Below, piece by piece: positions 1-10,085 of a stretch of 45,624 nucleotides of DNA (its first letter is position 1; every line of letters starts with the position of its first letter). The DNA comes from Gemmatimonadota bacterium (GTDB taxonomy: Bacteria; Latescibacterota; UBA2968; UBA8231), in contig PATE01000012.1 in assembly GCA_002712305.1 (NCBI GenBank), positions 4,013 through 49,636 of the forward strand. Direction: 5' to 3'. Under the pieces are notes generated by a model. That model was not told the DNA's origin. It did not search any database and saw only the letters and a program-made list of their open reading frames with translations. Both the position numbers and the translations under genes were made by a program.

Positions 1-975
1 ACGGATCACTGGAAGGCGAAGGGTCTCGATCTGTCAAAGATCCTCTATGTTCCCGAGGTGGAGGGCGACGTGGGTCGCTATTGCTCAACGGGTCAGGACC
101 ATGGGATCGAGAAATCCCTCGATGTTCAACATCTGTTGGCCATGTGTGAACCAGCGATCGAACGTGGTGAGCAGGTGCGTGGTGAACTGCCCGTGGTTAA
201 CACCCATCGTGTAGTCGGCACGGTCACTGGTGGCGAGATCACGAAACGGCACGGCCCCGATGGTCTGCCCGAAGACACGGTGCGTGTGAAGTTTACCGGC
301 TCGGCGGGTCAATCCTTCGGTGCTTTTTTGCCACCGGGCATGACGCTCGAACTGGCGGGCGATGCGAACGACTACTTCGGCAAGGGACTGTCCGGCGGAA
401 AGCTCATCCTCTATCCGCCAGCCGGGTCGAGCTTTGCGCCGCGTGACGAAATCATCGTGGGCAATGTCGCCTTATACGGTGCCACTCGCGGCCAGGCATA
501 CATCTGCGGGATGGCAGGTGAACGTTTCTGCGTGCGCAACTCGGGCGTAGAAGCCGTGGTCGAGTCGGTCGGTGATCACGGCTGCGAATACATGACAGGT
601 GGACGTGTGGTCGTGTTGGGTCCCACGGGCCGAAACTTCGCCGCGGGCATGTCGGGGGGCATCGCCTATGTCTACGACGAAGCAGGTGAATTCGCCGGCC
701 ACTGCAACACAGAGATGGTGGATCTGTTGCCCCTCAAGGACGGGGACGATGTCAACGAGGTTCGCCAATTGATCGATCGACACGTGCAATACACCGACTC
801 TGCACTGGGACGAGAGATCCTCGAAGATTGGGCGCAGAGGGCCCAACGTTTCGTCAAGGTGTATCCGCGAGACTATCGACGGGTACTGGAGTCGCTGGAG
901 CGCGCTCAGCAATCGGGTCTGACAGGCGACGAGGCGGTCATGGAAGCGTTTATGGAGAATGTCGCCAATGGGTAA
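1..975 (+). CDS. gltB: Glutamate synthase large subunit, C-terminal part (5' end outside window)
   Basis: This is the tail of the large (alpha) subunit of NADPH-dependent glutamate synthase, which makes glutamate from glutamine and 2-oxoglutarate in the cytoplasm. The reading frame is open from base 1 and ends at TAA 973-975, so the gene starts upstream of the window. The visible 324 codons hold the end of the FMN/synthase region and the glycine-rich right-handed beta-helix (GXGXG domain), with motifs such as [14 protein letters not shown] and GFAAGMSGG-like repeats. The next gene overlaps it by 8 bases and encodes the beta subunit, which confirms the call. A GTG at 58 is internal and is not the start. 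Confidence 0.96.
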   Translation, partial: TDHWKAKGLDLSKILYVPEVEGDVGRYCSTGQDHGIEKSLDVQHLLAMCEPAIERGEQVRGELPVVNTHRVVGTVTGGEITKRHGPDGLPEDTVRVKFTGSAGQSFGAFLPPGMTLELAGDANDYFGKGLSGGKLILYPPAGSSFAPRDEIIVGNVALYGATRGQAYICGMAGERFCVRNSGVEAVVESVGDHGCEYMTGGRVVVLGPTGRNFAAGMSGGIAYVYDEAGEFAGHCNTEMVDLLPLKDGDDVNEVRQLIDRHVQYTDSALGREILEDWAQRAQRFVKVYPRDYRRVLESLERAQQSGLTGDEAVMEAFMENVANG

Positions 976-2458
976 ACCCACCGGTTTTCTGGAGTTCGAC
1001 AGGCAACTACCGGCCGATCGCGATCCGCAAGAGCGGGTGAAGGACTACGACGAGTTTCACCTTCATCTGGATGAAACGACGTTGCAGGACCAGGGAGCCC
1101 GCTGTATGGACTGTGGGATTCCCTTCTGTCACACGGGTCAGACACTGCCGACCAATTCACCCTTCGCATCCGGCTGCCCCATCAACAATCTGATCCCAGA
1201 GTGGAACGATCTGGTGTATCGCGGGTTGTGGCGGGAGGCGCTCGAGCGGCTGCACAAGACGAACAACTTCCCTGAGTTCACCGGTCGTGTGTGTCCCGCT
1301 CCGTGCGAGGGATCGTGCGTATTGGGCATGACAGAACCGGCGGTGACGATCAAGAACATCGAGGTGTCGATCGTCGACCGCGGATGGGATGAGGGTTGGA
1401 TCACACCGCAACCGCCGGGCAAACGAACGGGCAAGACTGTGGCCGTCGTCGGCTCAGGTCCGGCTGGTCTCAGTGCGGCGGCGCAGTTGAACAAAGCCGG
1501 ACACCGGGTCACCGTCTACGAACGGTCCGATCGCATCGGTGGGTTGCTGATGTATGGCATTCCCAACATGAAGCTCGACAAGTCGCTGGTTCAGAGACGT
1601 GTCGATCTGATGGAGGCGGAGGGGGTCAGCTTCGTCACCAACACCGAGGTCGGCACCGACATCGAGTCACAGAAGCTGATCGACGACCATGATGCGGTCG
1701 TGCTGTGTATCGGCGCTCTCAAGCCGCGTGATCTGCCCGTGCCCGGGCGTGAATTCAACGGTGTCCATCAGGCGCTCGACTTCCTGCACGCGAACACCAA
1801 ATCGTTGCTGGACTCCCAACTGGCCAATGGCGACTACATCACGGCCAAGGATAAGAACGTGATCGTGTTGGGGGGCGGAGATACGGGGACTGATTGTGTG
1901 GCCACGTCACTACGCCACGGTTGCACGAGTCTGTTCCAGTTCGATATCATTCCTGAACCCCCCAACGATCGAACGTCCGGCAATCCCTGGCCCGAGTGGC
2001 CGAAGGTCTACAAGCTCGATTATGGCCAGGAAGAAGCGGCGGCCCTATTCGGCGACGACCCGCGCAAATACCTCATCAGCACCATGCGTTTCTTAGATGA
2101 TGGCGCAGGCAATCTCAAGGGACTTGTCACCCAGGAAGTAGAATGGGTGAAAGCTGACGATGGGCGCCCCTTCCGCGAAGTGCCGGGCACGGAGAAGGAG
2201 TGGCCCGCTGGACTGGTACTTCTGTCGATGGGCTGGCTCGGACCGCAGGATACGATTCCGGAGCAACTGGATCTGGAACGCGACCCCCGTTCGAATGTGA
2301 AGGCGGGAGAGAACGACTACGCCACCAGCATTCCCGGTGTCTTTGCGGCCGGTGATGTGCGACGTGGCATGAGTCTGGTGGTGTGGGCTTTCAAGGAGGG
2401 TCGTGGTGTCGCGCGGGAGGTGGATCGATTCCTCATGGGGGCGACTCACCTGCCTTAA
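968..2458 (+). CDS. gltD: Glutamate synthase small subunit (NADPH, FAD, Fe-S)
   Basis: The beta subunit passes electrons from NADPH through FAD and iron-sulfur clusters to GltB. The 496-aa product has the family's usual length. The N-terminal third carries the cluster cysteines ([13 protein letters not shown], then [10 protein letters not shown]). An FAD dinucleotide fold follows ([14 protein letters not shown]), then an NADPH fold ([13 protein letters not shown]) and the C-terminal FAD motif [17 protein letters not shown] chose ATG 968 over ATG 959 because GGAG at 954-957 lies 10 bases before 968 but almost touches 959, and because GltD proteins usually begin MGKPTGF. The start overlaps the gltB stop, so translation is probably coupled. 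An intrinsic terminator follows. Confidence 0.97.
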   Translation: MGKPTGFLEFDRQLPADRDPQERVKDYDEFHLHLDETTLQDQGARCMDCGIPFCHTGQTLPTNSPFASGCPINNLIPEWNDLVYRGLWREALERLHKTNNFPEFTGRVCPAPCEGSCVLGMTEPAVTIKNIEVSIVDRGWDEGWITPQPPGKRTGKTVAVVGSGPAGLSAAAQLNKAGHRVTVYERSDRIGGLLMYGIPNMKLDKSLVQRRVDLMEAEGVSFVTNTEVGTDIESQKLIDDHDAVVLCIGALKPRDLPVPGREFNGVHQALDFLHANTKSLLDSQLANGDYITAKDKNVIVLGGGDTGTDCVATSLRHGCTSLFQFDIIPEPPNDRTSGNPWPEWPKVYKLDYGQEEAAALFGDDPRKYLISTMRFLDDGAGNLKGLVTQEVEWVKADDGRPFREVPGTEKEWPAGLVLLSMGWLGPQDTIPEQLDLERDPRSNVKAGENDYATSIPGVFAAGDVRRGMSLVVWAFKEGRGVAREVDRFLMGATHLP

Positions 2459-2495
2459 GAACGACTTGAGCACCACAACACGCACTTCCCACATG

Positions 2496-2527
2496 CCCCC
2501 CGGGTCGTTGAAACCTGGGGGTTTTTT
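2496..2527 (+). terminator. Rho-independent terminator of gltBD
   Basis: A C-rich arm (CCCCCCGGGT) and a G-rich arm (ACCTGGGGG) pair over about nine base pairs with one bulged C and one G-U pair. The loop is short and six T residues follow immediately. It lies 38 bases after the gltD stop and before the tetR promoter, so it separates the two operons. Confidence 0.85.
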
Positions 2528-2586
2528 GTCTCCAACCGACAAGGGGCCGGAACTGAACACAGTTTACCACGTCTTCAGTGTGGGGG

Positions 2587-2615
2587 TTGACACTATCCAG
2601 CTAATCCGGTTAACA
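2587..2615 (+). promoter_or_regulatory. Candidate promoter of the tetR-RND operon
   Basis: A perfect TTGACA -35 box (2587-2592) is followed after 17 bases by a weak -10 box, TTAACA (2610-2615). The ATG of the regulator begins only nine bases after the -10 box, so the transcript would be almost or fully leaderless. The short palindromes GTTAAC and AACGTT overlap and follow the -10 box and could be part of a TetR operator. This last point is inference. Confidence 0.5.
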
Positions 2616-2623
2616 ACGTTCAC

Positions 2624-3271
2624 ATGGATCAACGCGACATTCTGACAAGGGCCTGTGAGTTGTATGTGACCGGTGGGTCCGAGGCGGTCTCCATGCGCCG
2701 TCTGGCCAGTGACCTCGGCGTCACCGCCCCCGCTCTCTACCGGCACTACGACTCCAAAGAGCAACTCCTGCTCGATGTAGTCATGGAGGCCTTCAATCTG
2801 TTTTCCTCCTACCTCACAAAGGCCCTCACAGGGCAGACGCCCGCTGAGCGTCTGTATCTGGCAGGACGAGGACACCTTGATTTCGCGCTGCAGCATCCCA
2901 TGCTCTACGAGATGCTGTTCATCTCCGCCCATGCGCTCGGTGTCGAAGACTACCCAGAGCAACTCACGGCGCGGTTGGCCAGTTTGTCCCAATTTTACGA
3001 TGACCGAGTTCGTGAATGCATGGAGGCCGGATTGCTCCAGACCAGTGATCCCCATGAGGTCTCCCTGACCCTGTGGGGTCATGCCCACGGCATGGTCTCC
3101 ATCTTCTTGAGAGGTTGCCACCCCATGGACGAGGCGCAATTCCGAGCCGCCTACTGGGCCTCCTGCCGGCGCGTCATGCTCGGCATCGCCACAGATGCCT
3201 ATCCAGAGGCCATGACCGAGGCTATTGAACATGCCACCGCTGAGGTCGCACACACCGAGGTGCCCTCATGA
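2624..3271 (+). CDS. TetR/AcrR-family transcriptional regulator
   Basis: A 215-aa one-component repressor. The N-terminal helix-turn-helix covers about residues 15-50 (SMRRLASDLGVTAPALYRHY, then DSKEQLL), which is the standard TetR signature. The helical ligand-binding and dimer domain that follows is family-typical but too divergent to predict a ligand. The stop codon overlaps the start of the TolC-like gene (ATGA at 3268-3271), so the regulator is the first gene of the efflux operon and probably represses its own transcription until a substrate binds. No ribosome binding site precedes the ATG, which fits a leaderless message. Confidence 0.92.
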   Translation: MDQRDILTRACELYVTGGSEAVSMRRLASDLGVTAPALYRHYDSKEQLLLDVVMEAFNLFSSYLTKALTGQTPAERLYLAGRGHLDFALQHPMLYEMLFISAHALGVEDYPEQLTARLASLSQFYDDRVRECMEAGLLQTSDPHEVSLTLWGHAHGMVSIFLRGCHPMDEAQFRAAYWASCRRVMLGIATDAYPEAMTEAIEHATAEVAHTEVPS

Positions 3272-4680
3272 GGCACGCCACCCTCGTCGTCCTCATTTTC
3301 TGCAGCACCGTGGGACTGCTGGCGCAAGATCGGCACGTCGATCCGGCGCGAGAACTGATTCTCGATGTAGATGACGCGGTTCGTCTTGCGTTGGAGAACA
3401 GTCGTGATCTGCGAGATGCGCAGCTGGCGAAGGAAGAAGCAGACGAGCAGGTCGCTGAGGTCTGGGGCCGTGTCTTTCCGCAGGTCGAATTCAACGCCAG
3501 TTACGTCCGCAACATTTCTCCCGCCGTCTCCTTCGTACCTGCGCGGGTCTTTGATCCCGCCGCCGCCGCGGATGAGTTCATCTCCCTTCAGTTCGGCGCC
3601 GACAACTCATGGCAGAGCTCATTAAGCGTAGAGCAGCCTCTCTTTGATCCGGCCCTGCTCGTCGGCCTGGGCGCCGCCCAACGTTTCCAGCTGATGCAGC
3701 GGGAGTTCGTGCGTGGGAGAGCCCAGCAGGTGGCGGTTCGTGTGCGACTCATCTGTTACGACCTGCTGCTGCGAGCCGAAGAGGTCCGGTTGACGCAGCG
3801 TTCGCTTGAGCGGGTTGGACAAGCCCTCGCAGAGACTGAAGCCCGACATCGTGCCGGCATGGCGACTTCGTATGATGTCTTGCGTCTGAAAGTGGAATTG
3901 GCCAACCTCGAGCCGAATCTCCTGCGGGCCGCCAACGACATGGCCGCCGCACGTCGACAACTGGCCGTCGAATTGGCCATCGACAATCCGCAACGCCTTC
4001 GACTAGAGCCATCGATCTCTCTAAGTGACACAACGCGCCCTGCGCTGACGACACCGATCAGCGAGGACACCACGCTCGCTCTGGTTGCCTTCGCCCGGCA
4101 GAACCGATCCGACCTACAACAGTTGCAGGATCTGATCGACCTGCGCGAGACGGAGGTTCGACTGGGCAAGGTCGAGTATCTGCCCACCGTATCGCTTTTC
4201 GGTAGCTGGGATGTTCAGGCGCAGCAGAATGGCAGCCCCGACTTCTTCGGCAACGACCGTTCCCGTGCAACCAGTAAACTGGCTGGTGTTCGCATCAATC
4301 TGCCCCTGTTCACGGGTCTCCAACGAGATGCGCGTGTCGATCAGCGTTCTGCGGTGTTGCGCCAGGCGCAGACCCAGGCACAGCTGATGCAGGATCAGGC
4401 GGCGGCCGAAATCCGCGATCTGATCGCACGACGGACCGAAAATGCCGCTCGTGTTGTGGCGCAACGGTTGGCCGTCAGCCAGGCTGATCTCGGATTTCAT
4501 ATCACCATCGCCCGATATCGCAAGGGTGTCGGTTCCCAACTGGAGATGACGGACGCGGAAGTTGCCTTGCGACAGAGCGAATTCAATCACGCCCAGGCGG
4601 CTCATGACCTGTTGGCGACACAGACCCAGCTCGAGCTGGCGCTCGGACAAGTGACCCCCGTCGATGACGGGATGGAGTAA
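3268..4680 (+). CDS. TolC-like outer membrane efflux protein
   Basis: A 470-aa outer membrane channel subunit of a tripartite pump. It starts with a Sec signal peptide (MRHATLVVLIFCSTVGLLAQ). Two repeats of long helices and beta segments follow, as in the OEP family: ALENSRDLRDAQLAKEEADE, a strand region with SLSVEQPLFDP, and a second copy with RINLPLFTGLQRDARVDQ. Length fits TolC/OprM channels. No lipobox is seen, so it is probably not lipidated. It overlaps tetR by four bases and is followed after five bases by the adaptor gene, so channel, adaptor and pump are one operon. Confidence 0.93.
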   Translation: MRHATLVVLIFCSTVGLLAQDRHVDPARELILDVDDAVRLALENSRDLRDAQLAKEEADEQVAEVWGRVFPQVEFNASYVRNISPAVSFVPARVFDPAAAADEFISLQFGADNSWQSSLSVEQPLFDPALLVGLGAAQRFQLMQREFVRGRAQQVAVRVRLICYDLLLRAEEVRLTQRSLERVGQALAETEARHRAGMATSYDVLRLKVELANLEPNLLRAANDMAAARRQLAVELAIDNPQRLRLEPSISLSDTTRPALTTPISEDTTLALVAFARQNRSDLQQLQDLIDLRETEVRLGKVEYLPTVSLFGSWDVQAQQNGSPDFFGNDRSRATSKLAGVRINLPLFTGLQRDARVDQRSAVLRQAQTQAQLMQDQAAAEIRDLIARRTENAARVVAQRLAVSQADLGFHITIARYRKGVGSQLEMTDAEVALRQSEFNHAQAAHDLLATQTQLELALGQVTPVDDGME

Positions 4681-4685
4681 TAACG

Positions 4686-5780
4686 ATGCCGCGATCCCTG
4701 TCTCTACCCTGGTCTCGACGTTGGTTGGTCGCGGCCCTGGCTCTGTGTACGACGAGCCTCACCGCCTGTGGCGAAGAAGCGGACGCCGTCGATGCAGACG
4801 CACCGGCCCAGGACGCGCGACGGATCATCAACGTCGGCATCGAGCGCTTGCAGCCGCGATCTTTTACCGACGTGATCCGTCTCACGGGCACGGTCGTGGC
4901 CGACCGATCCGTCGTGGTCGCCACCGAAGAGGGTGGCACCATCTCCCGCGTCGTGGTCGACAAGGGACAGTCGGTGCGTGCAGGGGACATCCTCGCCGAA
5001 ATCGACGATGAAATGCTCCGCGCCCAACGGGATGAGTCGCAGGCTCAGATGTCGCTGACCCAGCAGTTGTGGGACCGCACGAGACGTCTGTACGAAGAAG
5101 ACGGCATCGGTACGGAAAATGAGTATCTGCAGGCCCGGTACAACGCCGAGCAGGCCAAAGCCCGACTCGCCCTGGCCGAGGCGCGCCTGGGCCACACCAA
5201 GATCAGAGTTCCCTTCGACGGTGTCCTCGACGCGCGTCATGTAGAGGTCGGCTCGGTGGTGGGTCCGGGGACGGCGATTGCCACTGTCGTAGATCTGTCG
5301 CCGCTCAAAGTGGCCGCCGGTGTCCCCGAGCGGTATGCCGCCGACGTGCGCAAGGGTGCACGAGCGGTGGTCGTCTTCGACGCACTCGGTGATACGAGTA
5401 GCGCTCTCGTCGAATTCGTCGGTGCGTCCGTTCATCCGTCCAATCGGACGTTCCCCGTCGAGCTGGCGCTCGACGAATCCGACCACGTGATCAAGCCAGA
5501 GATGGTGGCCGATGTGGTCCTCGAGCGTCGCTTTCTGCAAAGTGCGGTGATCGTGCCCCGTCAGTCGCTGGTTCGAACCGAGGGCGGATTCAGCGCCTTT
5601 GTGGCCATCGACATCCGTGGCGATGAGGCGATGGCCGAAATACGTCCACTCACGCTGGGTGCTTCGGCGCAAGACGAGGTGGTCGTCATCAAAGGCCTGC
5701 GTGTCGATGACCGTCTCGTCGTTTTGGGTCAGACCCAGATTGCTCAGGGTGACCGTCTGAGAATTGTGAGCGAGCGATGA
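4686..5780 (+). CDS. RND efflux periplasmic adaptor (membrane fusion protein), lipoprotein
   Basis: A 364-aa HlyD/AcrA-type adaptor that links the inner membrane pump to the outer membrane channel. The N-terminus has a basic region, a hydrophobic stretch and a lipobox ending LTAC (Cys at about residue 28), so it is probably lipid-anchored. The biotinyl-lipoyl motif is split as expected: GGTISRVVVDKGQSVRAGD near residue 80, and VPFDGVLDARHVEVGSVVGPG near residue 180. A helical hairpin lies between the halves, and beta-barrel and membrane-proximal domains follow. The stop overlaps the pump start (ATGA, 5777-5780). Confidence 0.94.
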   Translation: MPRSLSLPWSRRWLVAALALCTTSLTACGEEADAVDADAPAQDARRIINVGIERLQPRSFTDVIRLTGTVVADRSVVVATEEGGTISRVVVDKGQSVRAGDILAEIDDEMLRAQRDESQAQMSLTQQLWDRTRRLYEEDGIGTENEYLQARYNAEQAKARLALAEARLGHTKIRVPFDGVLDARHVEVGSVVGPGTAIATVVDLSPLKVAAGVPERYAADVRKGARAVVVFDALGDTSSALVEFVGASVHPSNRTFPVELALDESDHVIKPEMVADVVLERRFLQSAVIVPRQSLVRTEGGFSAFVAIDIRGDEAMAEIRPLTLGASAQDEVVVIKGLRVDDRLVVLGQTQIAQGDRLRIVSER

Positions 5781-8700
5781 GTGAATCCGCCGATATGTCG
5801 AGCAACGGCGACGGGCTCGGTGGCTCAACGAGCAAGATCGCCAGCTACAAGGAGTTGAGCATCACGTCGTGGGCCGTCAATCATGACACGGCTGTGCTCA
5901 TCCTCTTCTTCATCGTGATGCTGTCGGGAACCCTCGCCTATCGTAGCATTCCGAAGGAATCGTTCCCCGAGATCGAAATCCCGATGATCGCGGTGAACAC
6001 CATCTATCCGGGTGTTTCACCCAGTGACATCGAGTCCCTCGTGACCCGCGTCCTGGAGCAGGAGCTCAACACAGTACCGGACCTGGAGCAACTCACGTCG
6101 ACCTCCATCGAGGGGTATTCGAGCATCGTCGCCGAGTTTTCAACGTCGGTGGATATGGAAGACGCCTTGGAGCGGGTCCGCGAGAAAGTGGACCTCGCCA
6201 AACCCGAACTGCCCGCCGACGCGGAAGAACCGGCCATCTACGAGTTCGACTTCCAGGAAGTGCCCATCATGCAGGTCAACCTGTCGGGTGAGTACGGACT
6301 GGTCCGACTCAAGGAGCTGGGTGAAGAGCTGGAAGACCGCCTCGAACAGATTCCCACCGTCCTGCGCGTCGACCTGCGAGGTGGACGGGAGCGCGAGGTC
6401 AAGGTCGATGTCTCCCTGCCCCGGCTGCAGTACTACGGGTTGTCTCTGGATGACATCGTCGACGCGATCCGCGACGAGAACGTCAATATCCCTGGCGGAT
6501 CGATCGATGTGGGTCAATCGAAGTTTCTCGTGCGTGTCGATGGCGAGATCGATGATCCTCTATCGATTCGCGATTTCGTGGTTCTGACCCGGCAGGGCAA
6601 ACCGATCTACGTCCGCGACGTGGCGACCGTTGATTTCGGTTTTGCGGAACTGGAGAGTTTTGCTCGTCTCGATCAGCGCTCCGTCGTGACCCTCGACGTG
6701 GTCAAGCGCTCCGGCGAAAACATCATCGAGACGGCGGAGGCGGTGAGGTTGGCCATCGACGAGATGGAACCTCTGTATCCGCCCACGACGGTGGTGAAGA
6801 TCACGTCGGATATGTCCAAGGACATTCGCATGATGGTGAGCAGTCTGGAGAACAACATCGTTTCCGGCCTGATTCTCATCGTTGCTGTGTTGTTGTTCTT
6901 CCTGGGTCTGCGCACATCCTTTTTCGTTGGCATCGCCATTCCGACGTCAATGTTGTTGTCCTTCCTCGTGCTGGGCGTGCTCGGTGTGACGATGAACATG
7001 GTCGTCCTGTTCTCACTGATTCTGGCCTTGGGCATGTTGGTGGACAACGCCATCGTCGTCGTAGAGAATACCTATCGCTACGTCGAGGAGGGGTGGGATC
7101 GCGCCACGGCGGCGCGTAAGGCCACCGGAGAAGTCGCCGTCCCCGTGATCGCCGCAACGGCGACGACGTTGGCCGCCTTCGGTCCCATGCTCTTCTGGCC
7201 GGGGATCGTAGGCGAGTTCATGGGGTATCTGCCGCTGACCCTCATCGTGACCCTGTCGAGTTCTCTCTTTGTGGCATTAGTCATCGTTCCCGTGTTGTGT
7301 GCACGCTATCTGCGTCTCGAAGGAGAACAGGCGGCACCGATGCCACGGCGGGGCAAGATCGTTCTGCTCGTCGTGTCTGCTCTGGTGATCCTGCCCATGG
7401 CTAGTTCGAATCCACTGACCCTTGCTCTTCTGGCAGCGACAGGACTCATTCTCTACATCCTCCATCACTTCGCCTTGGGCCCCGTTGCGGCTCGCTTTCA
7501 GCGGCAGATGCTTCCGTGGATCACCGACCGCTACGAGGTGATCCTCGAGTGGGCCCTGCACCATCGACTCACCACCCTGGGGGCAAACTTTGCCATTCTC
7601 GTTCTGACGATCATGGCCTTCGGCCATTTCAATCACGGCATCGAGTTTTTCCCCGAAGACATTCCGCCTCGCCAGGCCTGGGTCGATGTGGAGACACCCG
7701 TCGGTACGCGGGTTGAGTACACCGATCAGATCGTACGGGAGTTGGAGGAGCAAACCCTCGGAATCGAGGGGTACGACGACGCGGAATCGTCGGTGGCCAC
7801 CGTCGGTGGTGGCGGCGGCAACATGCTGATGGGTGGTGCATCCGGTCCAAACCGCGGTCGCGTGATGATCAGCTTCATCGATTACAAAGATCGCGTCTTT
7901 GACAGCTCCGAGACTCTGGCGCGTATGCAGGAAGTGATCGGTCGGCAGGTGGCGGGTGCGGAAATCTCCGTCGACAAACCCCAGGAGGGTCCACCCTCCG
8001 GCCCCCCTGTGAATGTCGAGATCTCCGGCGAAGATCCGGAGGTGCTCAAAGACCTCTCAGATCGAGTGCTTCAGATCCTGCGCAACGCATCCGTCCACGC
8101 CCAACTCACCGGATTGGAGAGTGACCTGGACGAAGCGCGGCCGGAGTTGTCGGTGTTTGTCGATCGCGAGAAGGCCGCCATCTACGGCTTGTCCACCACG
8201 AAGGTCGCCGGAATGGTGCGCACCGCCCTACAGGGTACCGAGGCAACACAGTACCGCACTGGCAACGATGAGTACGATGTCATCGTGCGCCTCGCAGAGC
8301 CCTGGCGTCAGGATCTTGAATCATTGCGCGACTTGACGATCAACAACGAATCCGGTGATCAGATTCCCCTGATCTCCGTGGCCGACTGGCGTGTCGGAGA
8401 GGGTCTCGGCTCGATTCGCCGCAAAGACATGGATCGCGCTGCCACGATCAGTTCCGAGGTCAAGGCGGGGATCAACACCAATGCTGCTCTGGGCGATGTA
8501 AAGGAGACGCTGGCAAGCTTCGTGAGCAATGAATTGCCACCGGGATACACCGTCCGCTACACGGGGCAGTCTGAGGATCAGGCCGAGGCCGAAGGATTCC
8601 TGACCAACGCGTTCCTGGCTGCCCTGGCTTTCATCGCCTTCATTCTGGTGACGCAATTCAACTCTGTCATCAAACCGGTCATCATTCTGACGTCCGTCAT

Positions 8701-9232
8701 TCTGTCGATCGCGGGTGTCCTTCTCGGTCTGATGATCTTTCAGATGCCCTTCGGCATCATCATGACCGGTGTGGGCATCATCTCGCTGGCCGGGATCGTG
8801 GTCAACAATGCCATCGTCCTCATCGACTACATCGATGTGCTGCGACGGCGCGATGGCCTGTCCCGTCACGACGCGCTGGTGCGGGGCGGTCGCACACGGC
8901 TGCGTCCAGTGATTCTTACGGCGGTGACCACAGCCTTGGGATTGGTGCCCCTGGCGATCGGGCTCAACTTCGACTTCTTCGGGCTCTATGGAAGTCTCGA
9001 GCCAGATCTGTTCTGGGGTGGTGAAGATGCCGCATGGTGGGGTCCCATGGCCGTGGCCGTGATCGCTGGGATCATCTTTGCCACGTTCCTCACCCTCGTG
9101 CTCGTGCCCGTCCTGTATTCACTGACGGAGGACTTTGCATTGTTCCTGCAGAGATTGTTCGTGGGGGAACAGGTAGAGGCTGAGCACGCTCACGCGCCTG
9201 CTGCCGCAGCGTCCGTGGGCACCACCTCCTAG
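5777..9232 (+). CDS. RND multidrug efflux pump, AcrB/HAE1-like inner membrane transporter
   Basis: A 1151-aa proton-driven pump with the two-fold repeated RND layout: TM1, porter loop, TM2-7, second porter loop, TM8-12. TM4 carries GMLVDNAIVVVENTYR, the proton-relay region, and the second repeat shows NNAIVLIDYIDVLRRRDG. The N-terminus (SITSWAVNH, then SIPKESFPEIEIP) is typical of the family. Compared with the usual 1030-1050 aa it is longer. An insertion of about 60 residues near 516-575 adds two hydrophobic segments between TM6 and the second half, and a loop near the end contains LEPDLFWGGEDAAWW. The last gene of the operon, it converges on the hydrolase gene 7 bp away. Confidence 0.96.
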   Translation: MSESADMSSNGDGLGGSTSKIASYKELSITSWAVNHDTAVLILFFIVMLSGTLAYRSIPKESFPEIEIPMIAVNTIYPGVSPSDIESLVTRVLEQELNTVPDLEQLTSTSIEGYSSIVAEFSTSVDMEDALERVREKVDLAKPELPADAEEPAIYEFDFQEVPIMQVNLSGEYGLVRLKELGEELEDRLEQIPTVLRVDLRGGREREVKVDVSLPRLQYYGLSLDDIVDAIRDENVNIPGGSIDVGQSKFLVRVDGEIDDPLSIRDFVVLTRQGKPIYVRDVATVDFGFAELESFARLDQRSVVTLDVVKRSGENIIETAEAVRLAIDEMEPLYPPTTVVKITSDMSKDIRMMVSSLENNIVSGLILIVAVLLFFLGLRTSFFVGIAIPTSMLLSFLVLGVLGVTMNMVVLFSLILALGMLVDNAIVVVENTYRYVEEGWDRATAARKATGEVAVPVIAATATTLAAFGPMLFWPGIVGEFMGYLPLTLIVTLSSSLFVALVIVPVLCARYLRLEGEQAAPMPRRGKIVLLVVSALVILPMASSNPLTLALLAATGLILYILHHFALGPVAARFQRQMLPWITDRYEVILEWALHHRLTTLGANFAILVLTIMAFGHFNHGIEFFPEDIPPRQAWVDVETPVGTRVEYTDQIVRELEEQTLGIEGYDDAESSVATVGGGGGNMLMGGASGPNRGRVMISFIDYKDRVFDSSETLARMQEVIGRQVAGAEISVDKPQEGPPSGPPVNVEISGEDPEVLKDLSDRVLQILRNASVHAQLTGLESDLDEARPELSVFVDREKAAIYGLSTTKVAGMVRTALQGTEATQYRTGNDEYDVIVRLAEPWRQDLESLRDLTINNESGDQIPLISVADWRVGEGLGSIRRKDMDRAATISSEVKAGINTNAALGDVKETLASFVSNELPPGYTVRYTGQSEDQAEAEGFLTNAFLAALAFIAFILVTQFNSVIKPVIILTSVILSIAGVLLGLMIFQMPFGIIMTGVGIISLAGIVVNNAIVLIDYIDVLRRRDGLSRHDALVRGGRTRLRPVILTAVTTALGLVPLAIGLNFDFFGLYGSLEPDLFWGGEDAAWWGPMAVAVIAGIIFATFLTLVLVPVLYSLTEDFALFLQRLFVGEQVEAEHAHAPAAAASVGTTS

Positions 9233-9239
9233 AAGCTTC

Positions 9240-10085
9240 CTACAATCGCAGGATGCCGAGCGAGTCGCGCTCGATGAGGGCCTTGATCTGGCCTTCGTCG
9301 AGTCGCGGCATCGCCGTGCCATCAAGCATCCGGTTCAGTCCATAAAGCCCATCGATCGATGCGTCGACAGTGGTGAAGGGGTAATCGGTACCGAACAGCA
9401 GCTTATCCCACACGCCGTATTCCTGGACCAACATCAGACTGTGATACAGCTGGAAGGGCCGATAGTGAAGGGCCGAGATATCGGAATACACGTTGGGGTG
9501 TTTGCGGATGACAACGACACACTCCCCTTCGTAGGGGTGGCTCAAGTGAGCCATGATGATCCGCACCTGAGGAAAACGGGTGGCCACCGAGTCCAGGTGG
9601 CGGGGTAGCGTGCAGTCAAGGGGCGCCTGAGCGACGAAGGTGGTGCCCGTATGCAGAAGTACGGGCAGCTGGTGGTCGGTGGCATACTGCCACAGGGGAT
9701 CCAACTGCTCGTCGTTGGGATAGAATCCGGCATACATGGACAGCAGCTTGATTCCCTTCATGCCGAGTTCCTGGTGACCGTATTCCATCTCCTGCTGCCA
9801 TCCCGGCTGCGTGGGATCGACGGAGAGAAAGCCGATCAGGTGGTCCGGGTCGCTGGCTATGTACTGCGCAACGTAATCATCATCCACCCACAGTCCTGAC
9901 AGTTTCGCCTTGCCACCGAACACGACGGTGCGATCTGCCTTGGAACCGCCCGTCTCGCGATACGCGTCGAGAGTGACGGTCAGATCGAATTCGTCACCGC
10001 CCTTGGCTCGTGATGCCTGTTGGCGGAAGTCGTCGTTGAAGTGCTGGGGGTATTCCCATGCGTGGCTGTGGACATCGATGATCAC
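9240..10085 (-). CDS. Amidohydrolase_2-family metal-dependent hydrolase
   Basis: A 281-aa TIM-barrel hydrolase or decarboxylase of the amidohydrolase_2 (ACMSD-like) group. Metal and active-site residues are visible: HXH in IIDVHSHAW at the N-terminus, LLHTGTTF, MAHLSHPY, and the late Asp in FGTDYPF. GTG at 10085 is chosen because GGGAG lies 7 bases upstream and because it overlaps the stop of the upstream gene (GTGA). A longer reading to 10202 would add residues without similarity to the family. It is the last gene of the ABC operon. The substrate is unknown, and nothing in the sequence explains why a cytoplasmic hydrolase sits with an ABC system. Confidence 0.88.
   Translation of the reverse strand: MIIDVHSHAWEYPQHFNDDFRQQASRAKGGDEFDLTVTLDAYRETGGSKADRTVVFGGKAKLSGLWVDDDYVAQYIASDPDHLIGFLSVDPTQPGWQQEMEYGHQELGMKGIKLLSMYAGFYPNDEQLDPLWQYATDHQLPVLLHTGTTFVAQAPLDCTLPRHLDSVATRFPQVRIIMAHLSHPYEGECVVVIRKHPNVYSDISALHYRPFQLYHSLMLVQEYGVWDKLLFGTDYPFTTVDASIDGLYGLNRMLDGTAMPRLDEGQIKALIERDSLGILRL

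Noticed and set aside
4704-5828. 374-codon minus-strand open frame opposite the RND adaptor gene
   Set aside because: The sense strand encodes an unmistakable HlyD-type adaptor in an operon. The antisense translation is His/Asp-rich with no motif.
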